From positions 1-17,146 of the forward strand of contig JAADIC010000361.1 of assembly GCA_013151535.1 (NCBI GenBank): a stretch of 17,146 nt of DNA, given 5' to 3'. The stretch comes from Alphaproteobacteria bacterium. Lineage in GTDB: Bacteria; Pseudomonadota; Alphaproteobacteria; Rhodobacterales; Rhodobacteraceae. Below are positions 8,161 through 15,072 of this stretch, piece after piece; position 1 is the stretch's first letter; each line of letters begins with the position of its first letter. The translations under genes and the position numbers were made by a program. The notes under the pieces are model-generated. The model was not told the origin of the DNA and made no database searches. It worked only from the letters and a program-made list of their open reading frames with translations.

Positions 8161-8205
8161 GGCACCGGTCCCCGAAAGTGTGAACAGGACTGGGGAACCG
8201 GTGCC
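8161..8205 (-). terminator. Rho-independent terminator after ccoNOQP
   Basis: The stem arms are GGCACCGGT (8161-8169) with ACCGGTGCC (8197-8205), extended by CCCC (8170-8173) with GGGG (8192-8195) across a one-base bulge. The loop is 18 bases. On the minus strand the stem is followed by TTTTAT (8160-8155), as expected for an intrinsic terminator. It lies 47 bases past the ccoP stop and just upstream of the ccoG FNR promoter, so it separates structural from assembly genes. Confidence 0.8.
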
Positions 8206-8252
8206 AGAATCTCCAGACGCAAGAGGGCGCATCCGAAGAAACTCTATGTCTT

Positions 8253-9125
8253 TTACTCGCCTCCGCCTTGGTCGTGGACATAGGTTGCCACCTGACGGAT
8301 TTGAGACTCACTAAGGCGTCCGGCCCATGCGGGCATAACGCCAAAGCGGGCGTTTGTGATCGTGGCGGTCAAGGTTTCAGAATCACCGCCGTAAAGCCAG
8401 ATTGCGTCGGTCAAATCGGGCGCGCCTTGATCTCGATCACCTTTTCCGGTGTCTCCGTGGCATGCAGAGCAATTTTCGGCGAATAATTCCTTACCAGCGG
8501 CGGCTTTTGTTGCGTCATTGTCCTGATTCGACAGCAGACGCACGAATTGCACCAATTGGCCGATTTCCCCAGGCTCCAGAAATTCGCCGAATTTCGGCAT
8601 TTCCGAATAGCGGGTATCATCATTGGCTTCGTCGCGGATACCGTTGCTGATGGTGGCGTGGATATCTTCGATCTTGCCACCCCAGAGCCAGTCATCGTCG
8701 ATCAGGTTTGGAAAGCCCGAGCCCGCCTTGATCCCGTTCGCACCCGCACCGTGGCACTGGGCGCACCATGTGGCAAACACCGCTTTACCGCCGTTCAGGG
8801 CATAGTTTTTCAATTCGGGATCATCGGAAATGGCCGAAAGCTCGACACTGGCAAGGCGTGTATCAACCTGGGCATTTGCATCGACAAAACTCTGGATATC
8901 ATCGGCAACATCGGCGCGCGAACTGTAGCCAAGCAAGCCCGGCGTCGCCCCTTTCAGCATTGGCCAGGCCGGATAGGCGATGGTAAAGCCAATGGCCCAG
9001 ACGATGGTGGCGTAAAACGTCCACAGCCACCAGCGAGGCAGGGGATTGTCATATTCCCGAATGCCATCCCATTCGTGGCCGGTGGTGGGTGGCTCGTTGT
9101 TCTTGTTCTGGTCTTGCTTACTCAT
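8253..9125 (-). CDS. ccoP: cbb3-type cytochrome c oxidase diheme subunit CcoP
   Basis: This is a 290-residue membrane-anchored diheme cytochrome c that passes electrons from periplasmic cytochromes to CcoO/CcoN. An N-terminal cytosolic stretch with EYDNPLPRWW (about 24-33) leads into one transmembrane helix (about 33-53). Two heme c domains follow, with CAQCH at 121-125 and CSACH at 219-223. Likely axial Met ligands are M176 (YSEMPKFG) and M264 (FGVMPAW). The length is normal for the family. The start ATG overlaps the ccoQ stop (ATGA), so the two are coupled, and it is the last gene of the structural operon, followed by a terminator. All heme-binding residues are intact. Confidence 0.96.
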   Translation of the reverse strand: MSKQDQNKNNEPPTTGHEWDGIREYDNPLPRWWLWTFYATIVWAIGFTIAYPAWPMLKGATPGLLGYSSRADVADDIQSFVDANAQVDTRLASVELSAISDDPELKNYALNGGKAVFATWCAQCHGAGANGIKAGSGFPNLIDDDWLWGGKIEDIHATISNGIRDEANDDTRYSEMPKFGEFLEPGEIGQLVQFVRLLSNQDNDATKAAAGKELFAENCSACHGDTGKGDRDQGAPDLTDAIWLYGGDSETLTATITNARFGVMPAWAGRLSESQIRQVATYVHDQGGGE

Positions 9126-9337
9126 GACCCGGCCTCGTTCTTGGATGTTTTCGGTTCAGGCGAATTTTCCACGTCGTCCGGATGGTCGACATGGCGCAAC
9201 GGGATCTGGGCAATGTCCTTGCTTTTCGCGCCGCTGCCGGGGCGGAACGTGTGCAGGATGACCGCACCGAAGAACAGGAACATCGCCAAAAGCCCCCAAC
9301 TATCCGCGAATTGTCTGAGGATCGTGTAGGTTTCCAT
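9122..9337 (-). CDS. ccoQ: cbb3-type cytochrome oxidase small subunit CcoQ
   Basis: CcoQ is a small subunit that stabilises the oxidase, particularly on exposure to oxygen. This protein is 71 residues with one transmembrane helix (LLAMFLFFGAVILHTF, about 16-31), followed by a basic/polar tail. The N-terminus METYTILRQFADSWG is typical. I chose the ATG at 9337 because AAGGGG lies at a good distance upstream; the frame stays open further upstream but that stretch belongs to the end of ccoO. The gene sits between ccoO and ccoP and overlaps ccoP by four bases. Confidence 0.93.
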   Translation of the reverse strand: METYTILRQFADSWGLLAMFLFFGAVILHTFRPGSGAKSKDIAQIPLRHVDHPDDVENSPEPKTSKNEAGS

Positions 9338-9350
9338 TGTCTTTCCCCTT

Positions 9351-10079
9351 CTAGCGGCTTGCGTCAGGTTCGAAGGTCGAGAAGTCGACCATCGTGCCCA
9401 GCACTTGCAAATAGGCAACCAGCGCGTCCATTTCGGTCAGCTCGGGCTGGCCATCAAAGTTGCGCACGTTGACGTTGTCGCCATAGCGTTCAAACAAACC
9501 GTCGGTATCGGCATCCGGATCGGCCTGCGCGGCAAAATCGGCTTGCGCCTTGGCCACCATCTCGTCGGTGTAAGGCACGCCGACGTATTTATGGGTCTGC
9601 ACCAGATCGGCGACATATTTGCCGTCGATGACCTTGTCGGACATGAAGCCATAGGTTGGCATGATACTGACCGGCACCACGGAACGCGGATCGGTCAGGT
9701 GGTTGACGTGCCATTCATCGGAATAACGCCCACCGACCCGGGCCAGATCCGGCCCGGTGCGTTTGGAGCCCCACTGGAACGGATGGTCGTATTGCGATTC
9801 CGCCGCCAGTGAATAAGGGCCATAACGCTCGACCTCATCACGCAAGGGGCGGATCATCTGGCTGTGGCAGAGATAGCAGCCCTCGCGGATGTAGATATCG
9901 CGCCCGGTCAGCTCCAACGGGGTGTAGGGGCGTATGCCCTCCACATCCTCGATGGTGTTTTCCAGATAGAACAGCGGCACGATTTCCACGATCCCGCCGA
10001 TGGTCACGACCCCCAGACTGAGGGCCAGCAACAGCGTGGCGTTGGTTTCGACGATCTTGTGTTTGGTAAAAAACGACAT
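9351..10079 (-). CDS. ccoO: cbb3-type cytochrome c oxidase monoheme subunit CcoO
   Basis: This is a 242-residue membrane-anchored monoheme cytochrome c, the electron-transfer subunit next to CcoN. The N-terminal segment FTKHKIVETNATLLLALSLG continues into a transmembrane helix at about 15-38. The heme c motif CYLCH is at 68-72 in the family sequence REGCYLCHSQMIRPLRDE, and SIMPTYGFM supplies a probable axial Met. GSKRTGPDLARVGGRYSDEWH is also highly characteristic. It begins 15 bases after ccoN with a GAGGGG ribosome site, so it belongs to the ccoNOQP operon. It appears intact. Confidence 0.96.
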   Translation of the reverse strand: MSFFTKHKIVETNATLLLALSLGVVTIGGIVEIVPLFYLENTIEDVEGIRPYTPLELTGRDIYIREGCYLCHSQMIRPLRDEVERYGPYSLAAESQYDHPFQWGSKRTGPDLARVGGRYSDEWHVNHLTDPRSVVPVSIMPTYGFMSDKVIDGKYVADLVQTHKYVGVPYTDEMVAKAQADFAAQADPDADTDGLFERYGDNVNVRNFDGQPELTEMDALVAYLQVLGTMVDFSTFEPDASR

Positions 10080-10094
10080 GTGTTCACGCCCCTC

Positions 10095-11693
10095 TTATTC
10101 TGCTGGAACCGCCACCGGGCCACTGGCTTTTGCCGGTGTCGAGGTGACTGTTTTCCAAAGGTTGATACACATGACGATCGCGCCGGTCAGGTACATGACC
10201 CCGCCCGTTGCCCGCACCACATACATTGGGAACTTGGCCGCAACCGTGTCTGCGAAGGAATTCACAAGGAAGCCCTGCGCATCGACTTCGCGCCACATCA
10301 GGCCCTCCATGATGCCGGTGACCCACATCGAGCTTGCGTAAAGCACGATACCAATGGTCGCCAGCCAGAAGTGCCACGAGACCATGGACAGGCTGTAAAG
10401 CCTTTCCCTGTTCCAGAGTTTTGGCACCAGGAAGTACAGCGCACCAAAGGTAATCATGCCGTTCCAGCCAAGTGCTCCGGAATGAACGTGACCGATGGTC
10501 CAGTCGGTATAGTGGGACAGCGAGTTGACCGCCCGGATCGCCATCATCGGCCCTTCAAAGGTCGACATGCCGTAAAAACCGATGGACACCACCATGATCC
10601 GAAGAACCGGATCGGTGCGCAGTTTGTCCCAGGCACCTGACAGGGTCATCAGACCGTTAATCATGCCACCCCAGGACGGCATCCACAGCACGACCGAGAA
10701 CGCCATACCCAAAATCTGCGCCCAATCGGGCAGCGCGGTATAATGCAGGTGGTGTGGACCAGCCCAGATATAAAGGAAGATCAGCGCCCAGAAGTGAATG
10801 ATCGACAAGCGATAGCTGTAGATCGGGCGTTCGGCCTGTTTGGGCACGAAATAATACATCATGCCAAGGAAACCCGCGGTCAAAAAGAAGCCCACGGCGT
10901 TGTGGCCGTACCACCATTGTACCAGCGCATCTTGCACGCCGGAAAACACCTGCACCGATTTCGAGCCAAAGATCGACACCGGCAAAGACAGGTTGTTGAC
11001 CACATGCAGCATGGCGATGGTGACGATGAAGGCCAGAAAGAACCAGTTGGCCACATAGATATGCGGCTCTTTTCGTTTGATGAGCGTGCCCATGAACACC
11101 GCCAGATAGGACAACCAGACGATGGTCAGCCAGATATCCACATACCATTCAGGCTCGGCATATTCTTTTGATTGGGTGACCCCCATAAGGTAGCCGGTCG
11201 CGGCCAGCACGATGAACAACTGGTAGCCCCAGAAAACGAACCAGGAAAGGTTGCCACCCCAAAGGCGCGCCGCACAGGTGCGCTGGACGATATAAAACGA
11301 GGTCGCGATCAGCGCGTTACCACCAAAGGCAAAGATCACCGCCGAGGTGTGCAGGGGCCGCAGGCGTCCGAAATTACCGTAGCCTTGCAGGAACTCGAAA
11401 TTCAGCAGCGGAAAGGCCAATTGAAATGCAATGAATGTGCCAACCGCAAACCCGGCCAAGCCCCAGAAGGCAGTGGCGATGACGCCCGCGCGCACCACGC
11501 CGTCAAGATAACCGGTATCTTTCGGTTTTGGCGGGTCATTGGTGTGGCGCAGCAGATAAAAGAAAGTCGCGCCAGCAGCCAGCACGACAATGATCGCATG
11601 TATCTGAAAAGCGGCATCGACTGCGAAGTTGGCCGCCATTGCCGCAAAAAGCGTCACAATGGCCAGCAAGATCAAGAGCAAATAGTTTAACAT
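10095..11693 (-). CDS. ccoN: cbb3-type cytochrome c oxidase catalytic subunit CcoN
   Basis: CcoN is the heme-copper subunit that reduces O2 to water with high affinity and pumps protons. It has 532 residues from ATG 11693, with about 12 or more membrane helices. Active-site residues are present: His of YGH (H264), the cross-link Tyr in FLYIWAGPHH (Y308), the CuB pair H314-H315, the conserved Glu of TFEGP (E380), and the heme ligands in GHVHSG (H402 heme b3, H404 heme b) with H115 in RPLHTSA. The Tyr lies six residues before the CuB pair, as in cbb3 enzymes and not in aa3 types. The frame is open about 95 codons upstream, but that stretch contains the FNR box and no homology. An AGGGA ribosome site precedes 11693, which decides the start. 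It is the first gene of ccoNOQP. Confidence 0.97.
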   Translation of the reverse strand: MLNYLLLILLAIVTLFAAMAANFAVDAAFQIHAIIVVLAAGATFFYLLRHTNDPPKPKDTGYLDGVVRAGVIATAFWGLAGFAVGTFIAFQLAFPLLNFEFLQGYGNFGRLRPLHTSAVIFAFGGNALIATSFYIVQRTCAARLWGGNLSWFVFWGYQLFIVLAATGYLMGVTQSKEYAEPEWYVDIWLTIVWLSYLAVFMGTLIKRKEPHIYVANWFFLAFIVTIAMLHVVNNLSLPVSIFGSKSVQVFSGVQDALVQWWYGHNAVGFFLTAGFLGMMYYFVPKQAERPIYSYRLSIIHFWALIFLYIWAGPHHLHYTALPDWAQILGMAFSVVLWMPSWGGMINGLMTLSGAWDKLRTDPVLRIMVVSIGFYGMSTFEGPMMAIRAVNSLSHYTDWTIGHVHSGALGWNGMITFGALYFLVPKLWNRERLYSLSMVSWHFWLATIGIVLYASSMWVTGIMEGLMWREVDAQGFLVNSFADTVAAKFPMYVVRATGGVMYLTGAIVMCINLWKTVTSTPAKASGPVAVPAE

Positions 11694-11789
11694 CGAGTGT
11701 CCCTGTTTTTTATTGGCCGCGCACGCAGAATCGCTGCGGCACAATCCCGTCCGTGGGTTGAAAAATTGCCTCTGCGCGTAAGCTCTACT

Positions 11790-11803
11790 TTGATCCATGT
11801 CAA
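11790..11803 (-). promoter_or_regulatory. FNR box, ccoN side
   Basis: TTGATCCATGTCAA (plus-strand reading) differs from TTGAT-N4-ATCAA at one base. A class II position (-41.5) would place the ccoN transcript start near 11755, giving a leader of about 60 bases. The box is visible; its assignment to ccoN is inferred from position and from the known FnrL control of this operon in Rhodobacter. No good -10 is obvious. Confidence 0.75.
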
Positions 11804-11837
11804 TTTTTCGTGAATTGATTTGGGCAAATTGTCCCTG

Positions 11838-11851
11838 TTGATCCAAATCAA
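11838..11851 (+). promoter_or_regulatory. FNR box, universal stress gene side
   Basis: TTGATCCAAATCAA is a perfect match to TTGAT-N4-ATCAA. At -41.5 it would start transcription near 11886, 23 bases before the usp ATG, leaving just enough room for the AAGGAGA ribosome site. It could also act as a distal (about -89.5) site for ccoN. Confidence 0.8.
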
Positions 11852-11908
11852 GGTACCATGTGGCGCAAAAGCCCAAGATTTGCGGTGCCACATCGAAGGA
11901 GAAAGAAC

Positions 11909-12757
11909 ATGGCCTATAAATCATTCCTGACGATCTGGGATGGTCGCCCCCAGAGCCGCGCCGCCCTTGATCTGGCAATGGACATGACCCGCAAGGCGGA
12001 CGGGCATCTGAATGTTCTGTGTCTGGGGATCGATCCCAGCCAGTCGGGGCTGTATTACGCCGGTGCGACGCCGCTGGTAATCAGCGAAAGCATCAGCAAT
12101 GCGCGCGACAATGCCAAAAAGCTGGAAGACGAGGTTACCGGTATCCTGACTGGCTCGGATATCAACTGGTCCAGTCAGGTTGCGGTGGCGCAGCTTGGTG
12201 GTCTTGCGCATGTGGTTGGGCGGATTGCGCGGTTCAATGATCTGGTCATCCTGGCCAAACCTTACGGCGACGGTGCACCGGAAGAATCCGCCGCAGCCCT
12301 TGAGGCCGTGTTGTTTGAAGGCGACGTGCCGGTGCTGGTCTGCCCGCTCGGACCGGTTGCTGACCCCGACGTTGAGCACGCCAAAAGGATTATCATCGCC
12401 TGGAATGAAAGCGCCGAGTCCATGGCCGCAATTCGCGCCGCCCTGCCGTTGATTACCGATGCCGAGGCGGTGGATATCGCCATCATCGACCCCGGGCGTC
12501 ACAGCGAGGACCGCGCCGATCCCGGTGTCGAACTAAGCATGATGCTGGCCCGTCACGGCGCGCGCATTTCGGTTTCGGTTCTGGCCCGCACGGTGCCGCG
12601 CATTGCCGAAGTGCTTGAACGCCACGCAACAGATTTCGGGGCCGACCTGATCGTGATGGGGGCCTATGGCCACTCGCGTTTCCGCGAATCCATTCTGGGC
12701 GGGGCGACACGCGATACGCTGGAAGGGGTCAAGGTGCCGGTGTTCATGGCGCATTAA
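11909..12757 (+). CDS. Universal stress protein, tandem Usp domains
   Basis: This is a 282-residue protein with two Usp (PF00582) domains, at about 1-145 and 155-282, each an alpha/beta Rossmann-like fold. The C-terminal domain carries a near-canonical nucleotide motif, GAYGHSRFRESILGG (pattern G-x2-G-x9-G followed by G instead of S/T). The N-terminal domain lacks a clear copy of it. The start ATG 11909 follows AAGGAGA at good distance; the open frame upstream from 11858 has no homology. A perfect FNR box ahead of it and the divergent ccoN suggest it is induced at low oxygen, as in Rhodobacter where a usp-like gene sits between ccoN and fnrL. Its biochemical role is unknown. Confidence 0.92.
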   Translation: MAYKSFLTIWDGRPQSRAALDLAMDMTRKADGHLNVLCLGIDPSQSGLYYAGATPLVISESISNARDNAKKLEDEVTGILTGSDINWSSQVAVAQLGGLAHVVGRIARFNDLVILAKPYGDGAPEESAAALEAVLFEGDVPVLVCPLGPVADPDVEHAKRIIIAWNESAESMAAIRAALPLITDAEAVDIAIIDPGRHSEDRADPGVELSMMLARHGARISVSVLARTVPRIAEVLERHATDFGADLIVMGAYGHSRFRESILGGATRDTLEGVKVPVFMAH

Positions 12758-12767
12758 GCGGCTTCAG

Positions 12768-12819
12768 GAAAATTATTCCCGAATAATTTTCAACCGGAAG
12801 AATTTTCGATAAAATTCTT
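12768..12819. repeat. Paired AT-rich palindromes, copy B
   Basis: The first palindrome has arms GAAAATTATTC (12768-12778) and GAATAATTTTC (12781-12791) around CC. The second has arms AAGAATTTT (12798-12806) and AAAATTCTT (12811-12819) around CGAT. Six bases separate them. The layout is the same as copy A at 739-789, and the second unit shares AAGAATTTTCG and AAAATTCTTCTT with it. The first units differ in sequence but keep the pairing. It occupies the gap between convergent usp and fnrL and may also help stop transcription there. Confidence 0.8.
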
Positions 12820-12832
12820 CTTGGACGAGGCT

Positions 12833-13580
12833 TTAGGACAGCATGCCGCCATCGGTGTCGTCGCCGGTTTCGTTCATCAGCATGGCGAAATCGGGCACGG
12901 TGACGTGGCGCTTGCCTTCAAGGCTGATGATCCCCTCGCGTTTGAGGGCGGAGACCTGACGGCTGACGGTTTCCAGCGTCAGGCCCCAGATAATCGGCCA
13001 TGGCTTCACGCGACAGCGGCAGATCGAACTGCACCCGTCCCGTGGCCGCTGACAGGTTCAGCGACGAATCACGCCGCGCGATAATCGCCAGCAGGCTGGC
13101 GATTTTTTCGCGTGCGGTTTTGCGCCCCAGCAGCAACATCCATTCGCGCGCCGCATCCAGCTCGTCCAGCGTCATCTCCAGCAGCCGCGCGGCGACGGTC
13201 GGGGTTTCTGCCATCAGCTTTTCAAACGGTGCCTTGCGAAACCGGCACAGGGTTATTTCCGTCGCCGCAACCACATCATAAGGTGCAATCTTGCGCCCGG
13301 GACGGCCAACAAAATCGCTGGGCAGCAGCAGGCCGACCATCTGGCGGCGGCCATCTTCCATGGTCTGGGTCAGCGCAGCAACACCCTTGACCACCGAGCC
13401 GACGAATTGCAGCTCGTCCCCGGCCCAGACAATGGTCTGGCCCGCCTCGTAGGTTTTATAGGATTTCATCTGCTCGAGAATCTCAAGCTCGTCGGGTTCG
13501 CAGCGCGAACAAACGGCGCGATGACGGATCGGGCAATTGCCACAGTCGGCCTTGGTCGTCGGGGCGGGCGATTGGTACAT
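12833..13580 (-). pseudogene. fnrL: fnrL, oxygen-sensing Crp/Fnr regulator, frameshifted in the DNA-binding helix
   Basis: FnrL is the Fe-S Crp/Fnr regulator that activates microaerobic genes. From ATG 13580 the frame reads the Fe-S cysteines DCGNC (C13, C16), C24 and C27, the central C112 (LCRFRKAPFE), the cyclic-nucleotide-like beta barrel (about 30-120), and the dimer helix (about 125-155), up to REAMADYLG at 199. There GGGG (minus strand, 12987-12984), where GGG is expected, shifts the frame. The shifted frame runs to about 12918 and loses the recognition helix. One base removed gives LTLETVSRQVSALKREGIIS, then VTVPDFAMLMNETGDD, ending TAA at 12835-12833: 248 residues, the Rhodobacter FnrL length. 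All the remaining sequence is intact, so an assembly error in a short G-run is quite possible. A real lesion would remove DNA binding but keep the sensor domain. Confidence 0.9.
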
Positions 13581-13594
13581 TTGTCGATCCGGAC

Positions 13595-13608
13595 TTGATC
13601 TCGATCAA
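13595..13608 (+). promoter_or_regulatory. FNR box between fnrL and hemN
   Basis: TTGATCTCGATCAA is a perfect palindromic FNR site. Its centre is exactly 41.5 bases before the hemN ATG at 13643, and an AT-rich -10-like TTTAGAT (13630-13636) lies between. It starts only 14 bases before the fnrL ATG on the other strand, too close to act as a class II activator there. Activation of hemN, with possible repression of fnrL, is the natural reading. Confidence 0.8.
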
Positions 13609-13642
13609 GGTCATCCTGATCGGGTCCACTTTAGATACGCGA

Positions 13643-14998
13643 ATGACACAACAGACGCAACTCGCGCGGCTTGGTTTATTCAACGCCAAAGTGCCGCGCT
13701 ATACCTCGTATCCGACCGCCCCGCATTTCAGCACGGGGGTTCAGGCGCGCCAGTTTGAAAACTGGCTGAAGGCGGTTGGCACCGGCGAGCAGATTTCGCT
13801 CTATATCCATATTCCGTTTTGCCGCCGCCTGTGCTGGTTCTGCGCCTGTCGCACCCAGGGCGTGCGCACGGATGATCCGGTGCGCAATTACCTGCGCACC
13901 CTGAAGGACGAGATCAGCCATGTGGCCACCACATTGCCAAAGGATGTCACGCTGGCGCGGCTGCATTGGGGCGGCGGTTCGCCCAGTATTCTGACGCCCG
14001 AACAGATCGCCGATCTGGCGTTTCATATCAACAGCTTGCTGCCTTTCGCGGACGGGGCCGAGTTTTCGGTCGAGATTGACCCGAACGAGGTTGATGACGC
14101 GCGCCTTGATGCATTTGCCGCCGCCGGCATGAACCGCGCCAGTATCGGCATTCAGGATTTCGATCCAAAAATTCAAAAGGTCATCGGGCGCGAGCAAAGT
14201 TACGAAATCACCCACGAGGTGATCGGCAAGCTGCGGGCGCGCGGCATTACCAGCCTGAATACCGATATCCTTTATGGCCTGCCGTTTCAGGACAGGGCCA
14301 GTATCATGGATACCACCCAGAAACTGCTGGATCTCAGCCCGGACCGGGTGGCGCTTTATGGCTACGCCCATGTGCCCTGGATGGCCAAGCGCCAGACTAT
14401 GATCCCCGAGGATAAACTGCCCTCGGCCGAGGCGCGGCTGACGCTTTATGACACGGCGCGCGACATGTTTCTGGCGGCGGGCTACAAATCAATCGGGATC
14501 GATCATTTCGCCAGACCGGATGACGGGCTTAATCTGGCCCACAAGAACGGGCGCTTGCGGCGGAATTTTCAGGGCTACACTGATGATGCCAGCGATACAT
14601 TGATCGGGCTTGGGGCCTCGGCCATTTCGCGGTTCCGGCAGGGTTTTGTGCAAAATGTCAGCGCCACGGCCAGTTATCTGGCCCAGATCCGCGACGGCAG
14701 CTTTGCGGCAGCGCGCGGCCACGCCTTCACGGTCGAGGACAAGCTGCGCTCGCGCGTGATCGAAGAGCTGATGTGCATGTTTGCGGTTGATCTGGCGGCG
14801 ATCGAGGCTGAATTTGACGCCGTGCCGCTTGATCTGCGCTCCGAGCTTGGCCGGGTTCAGCAAAAATTCGCACCCTATGTGACACTTGACGGCACGAAAC
14901 TTGCCATCGCCCAGCAAGGCCAATCGCTGACCCGGATGATTGCCCGCGAATTTGATGCCTATTCAATGGATGAGGCGGGCCATTCTTTGGCGATTTAG
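13643..14998 (+). CDS. hemN: Oxygen-independent coproporphyrinogen III dehydrogenase
   Basis: HemN is a radical-SAM enzyme that oxidatively decarboxylates coproporphyrinogen III to protoporphyrinogen IX when oxygen is scarce; Rhodobacter calls this gene hemZ/hemN. It has 451 residues from ATG 13643. The SAM cluster motif in HIPFCRRLCWFCAC is C60-x3-C64-x2-C67-x-C69, the true HemN pattern, unlike HemW. The N-terminal RYTSYPTAPHF (about 19-29), which HemN needs, is present, and the radical-SAM barrel shows LHWGGGSPSIL and LYGLPFQ. The C-terminal HemN domain is complete. The frame is open to a TTG at 13595, but that lies inside the FNR box, so ATG 13643 is preferred. No ribosome site is visible. 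It supplies heme when the cbb3 oxidase is made. Confidence 0.95.
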   Translation: MTQQTQLARLGLFNAKVPRYTSYPTAPHFSTGVQARQFENWLKAVGTGEQISLYIHIPFCRRLCWFCACRTQGVRTDDPVRNYLRTLKDEISHVATTLPKDVTLARLHWGGGSPSILTPEQIADLAFHINSLLPFADGAEFSVEIDPNEVDDARLDAFAAAGMNRASIGIQDFDPKIQKVIGREQSYEITHEVIGKLRARGITSLNTDILYGLPFQDRASIMDTTQKLLDLSPDRVALYGYAHVPWMAKRQTMIPEDKLPSAEARLTLYDTARDMFLAAGYKSIGIDHFARPDDGLNLAHKNGRLRRNFQGYTDDASDTLIGLGASAISRFRQGFVQNVSATASYLAQIRDGSFAAARGHAFTVEDKLRSRVIEELMCMFAVDLAAIEAEFDAVPLDLRSELGRVQQKFAPYVTLDGTKLAIAQQGQSLTRMIAREFDAYSMDEAGHSLAI

Positions 14999-15072
14999 CC
15001 CGCTCTGGTTGAAAATCGCCCAAACCGTCAAATTGGGTTTGAAATGCAAAATGCGCTTTCGTAAGGTGGCGC

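Larger units (their letters stand above)
11694..11908. other. Divergent ccoN-usp control region
   Basis: This 215-base AT-rich region has no gene. It carries two FNR boxes (11790-11803 and 11838-11851), centres 48 bases apart, one placed for each divergent gene. A further TTGAT half-site lies at 11815-11819. The ccoN and usp ribosome sites lie at its two ends. No terminator or small ORF with support was seen. Confidence 0.7.

Noticed and set aside
8547..9329. 260-codon plus-strand frame opposite ccoP and ccoQ
   Set aside because: It overlaps two well-supported cco genes on the other strand, and its composition is typical of an antisense shadow.
9864..10640. 258-codon plus-strand frame opposite ccoO and ccoN
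   Set aside because: It is antisense to conserved heme-copper oxidase sequence and has no domain or ribosome site.
11815..11828. Third FNR box in the ccoN-usp region (TTGATTTGGGCAAA)
   Set aside because: Only the left half matches; the right half has two mismatches and would be a weak site.
11694..11978. Possible 95-residue N-terminal extension of ccoN
   Set aside because: The region contains both FNR boxes and the usp ribosome site, its translation resembles no CcoN, and AGGGA sits before ATG 11693.
13595..13642. TTG start for hemN, 16 codons upstream
   Set aside because: The TTG is the first three bases of a perfect FNR box; the normal HemN N-terminus begins at ATG 13643.
15000..15060. 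Terminator after hemN (CAAACC with GGTTTG)
   Set aside because: The six-base stem has a nine-base loop and no T-run; it is too weak to call.
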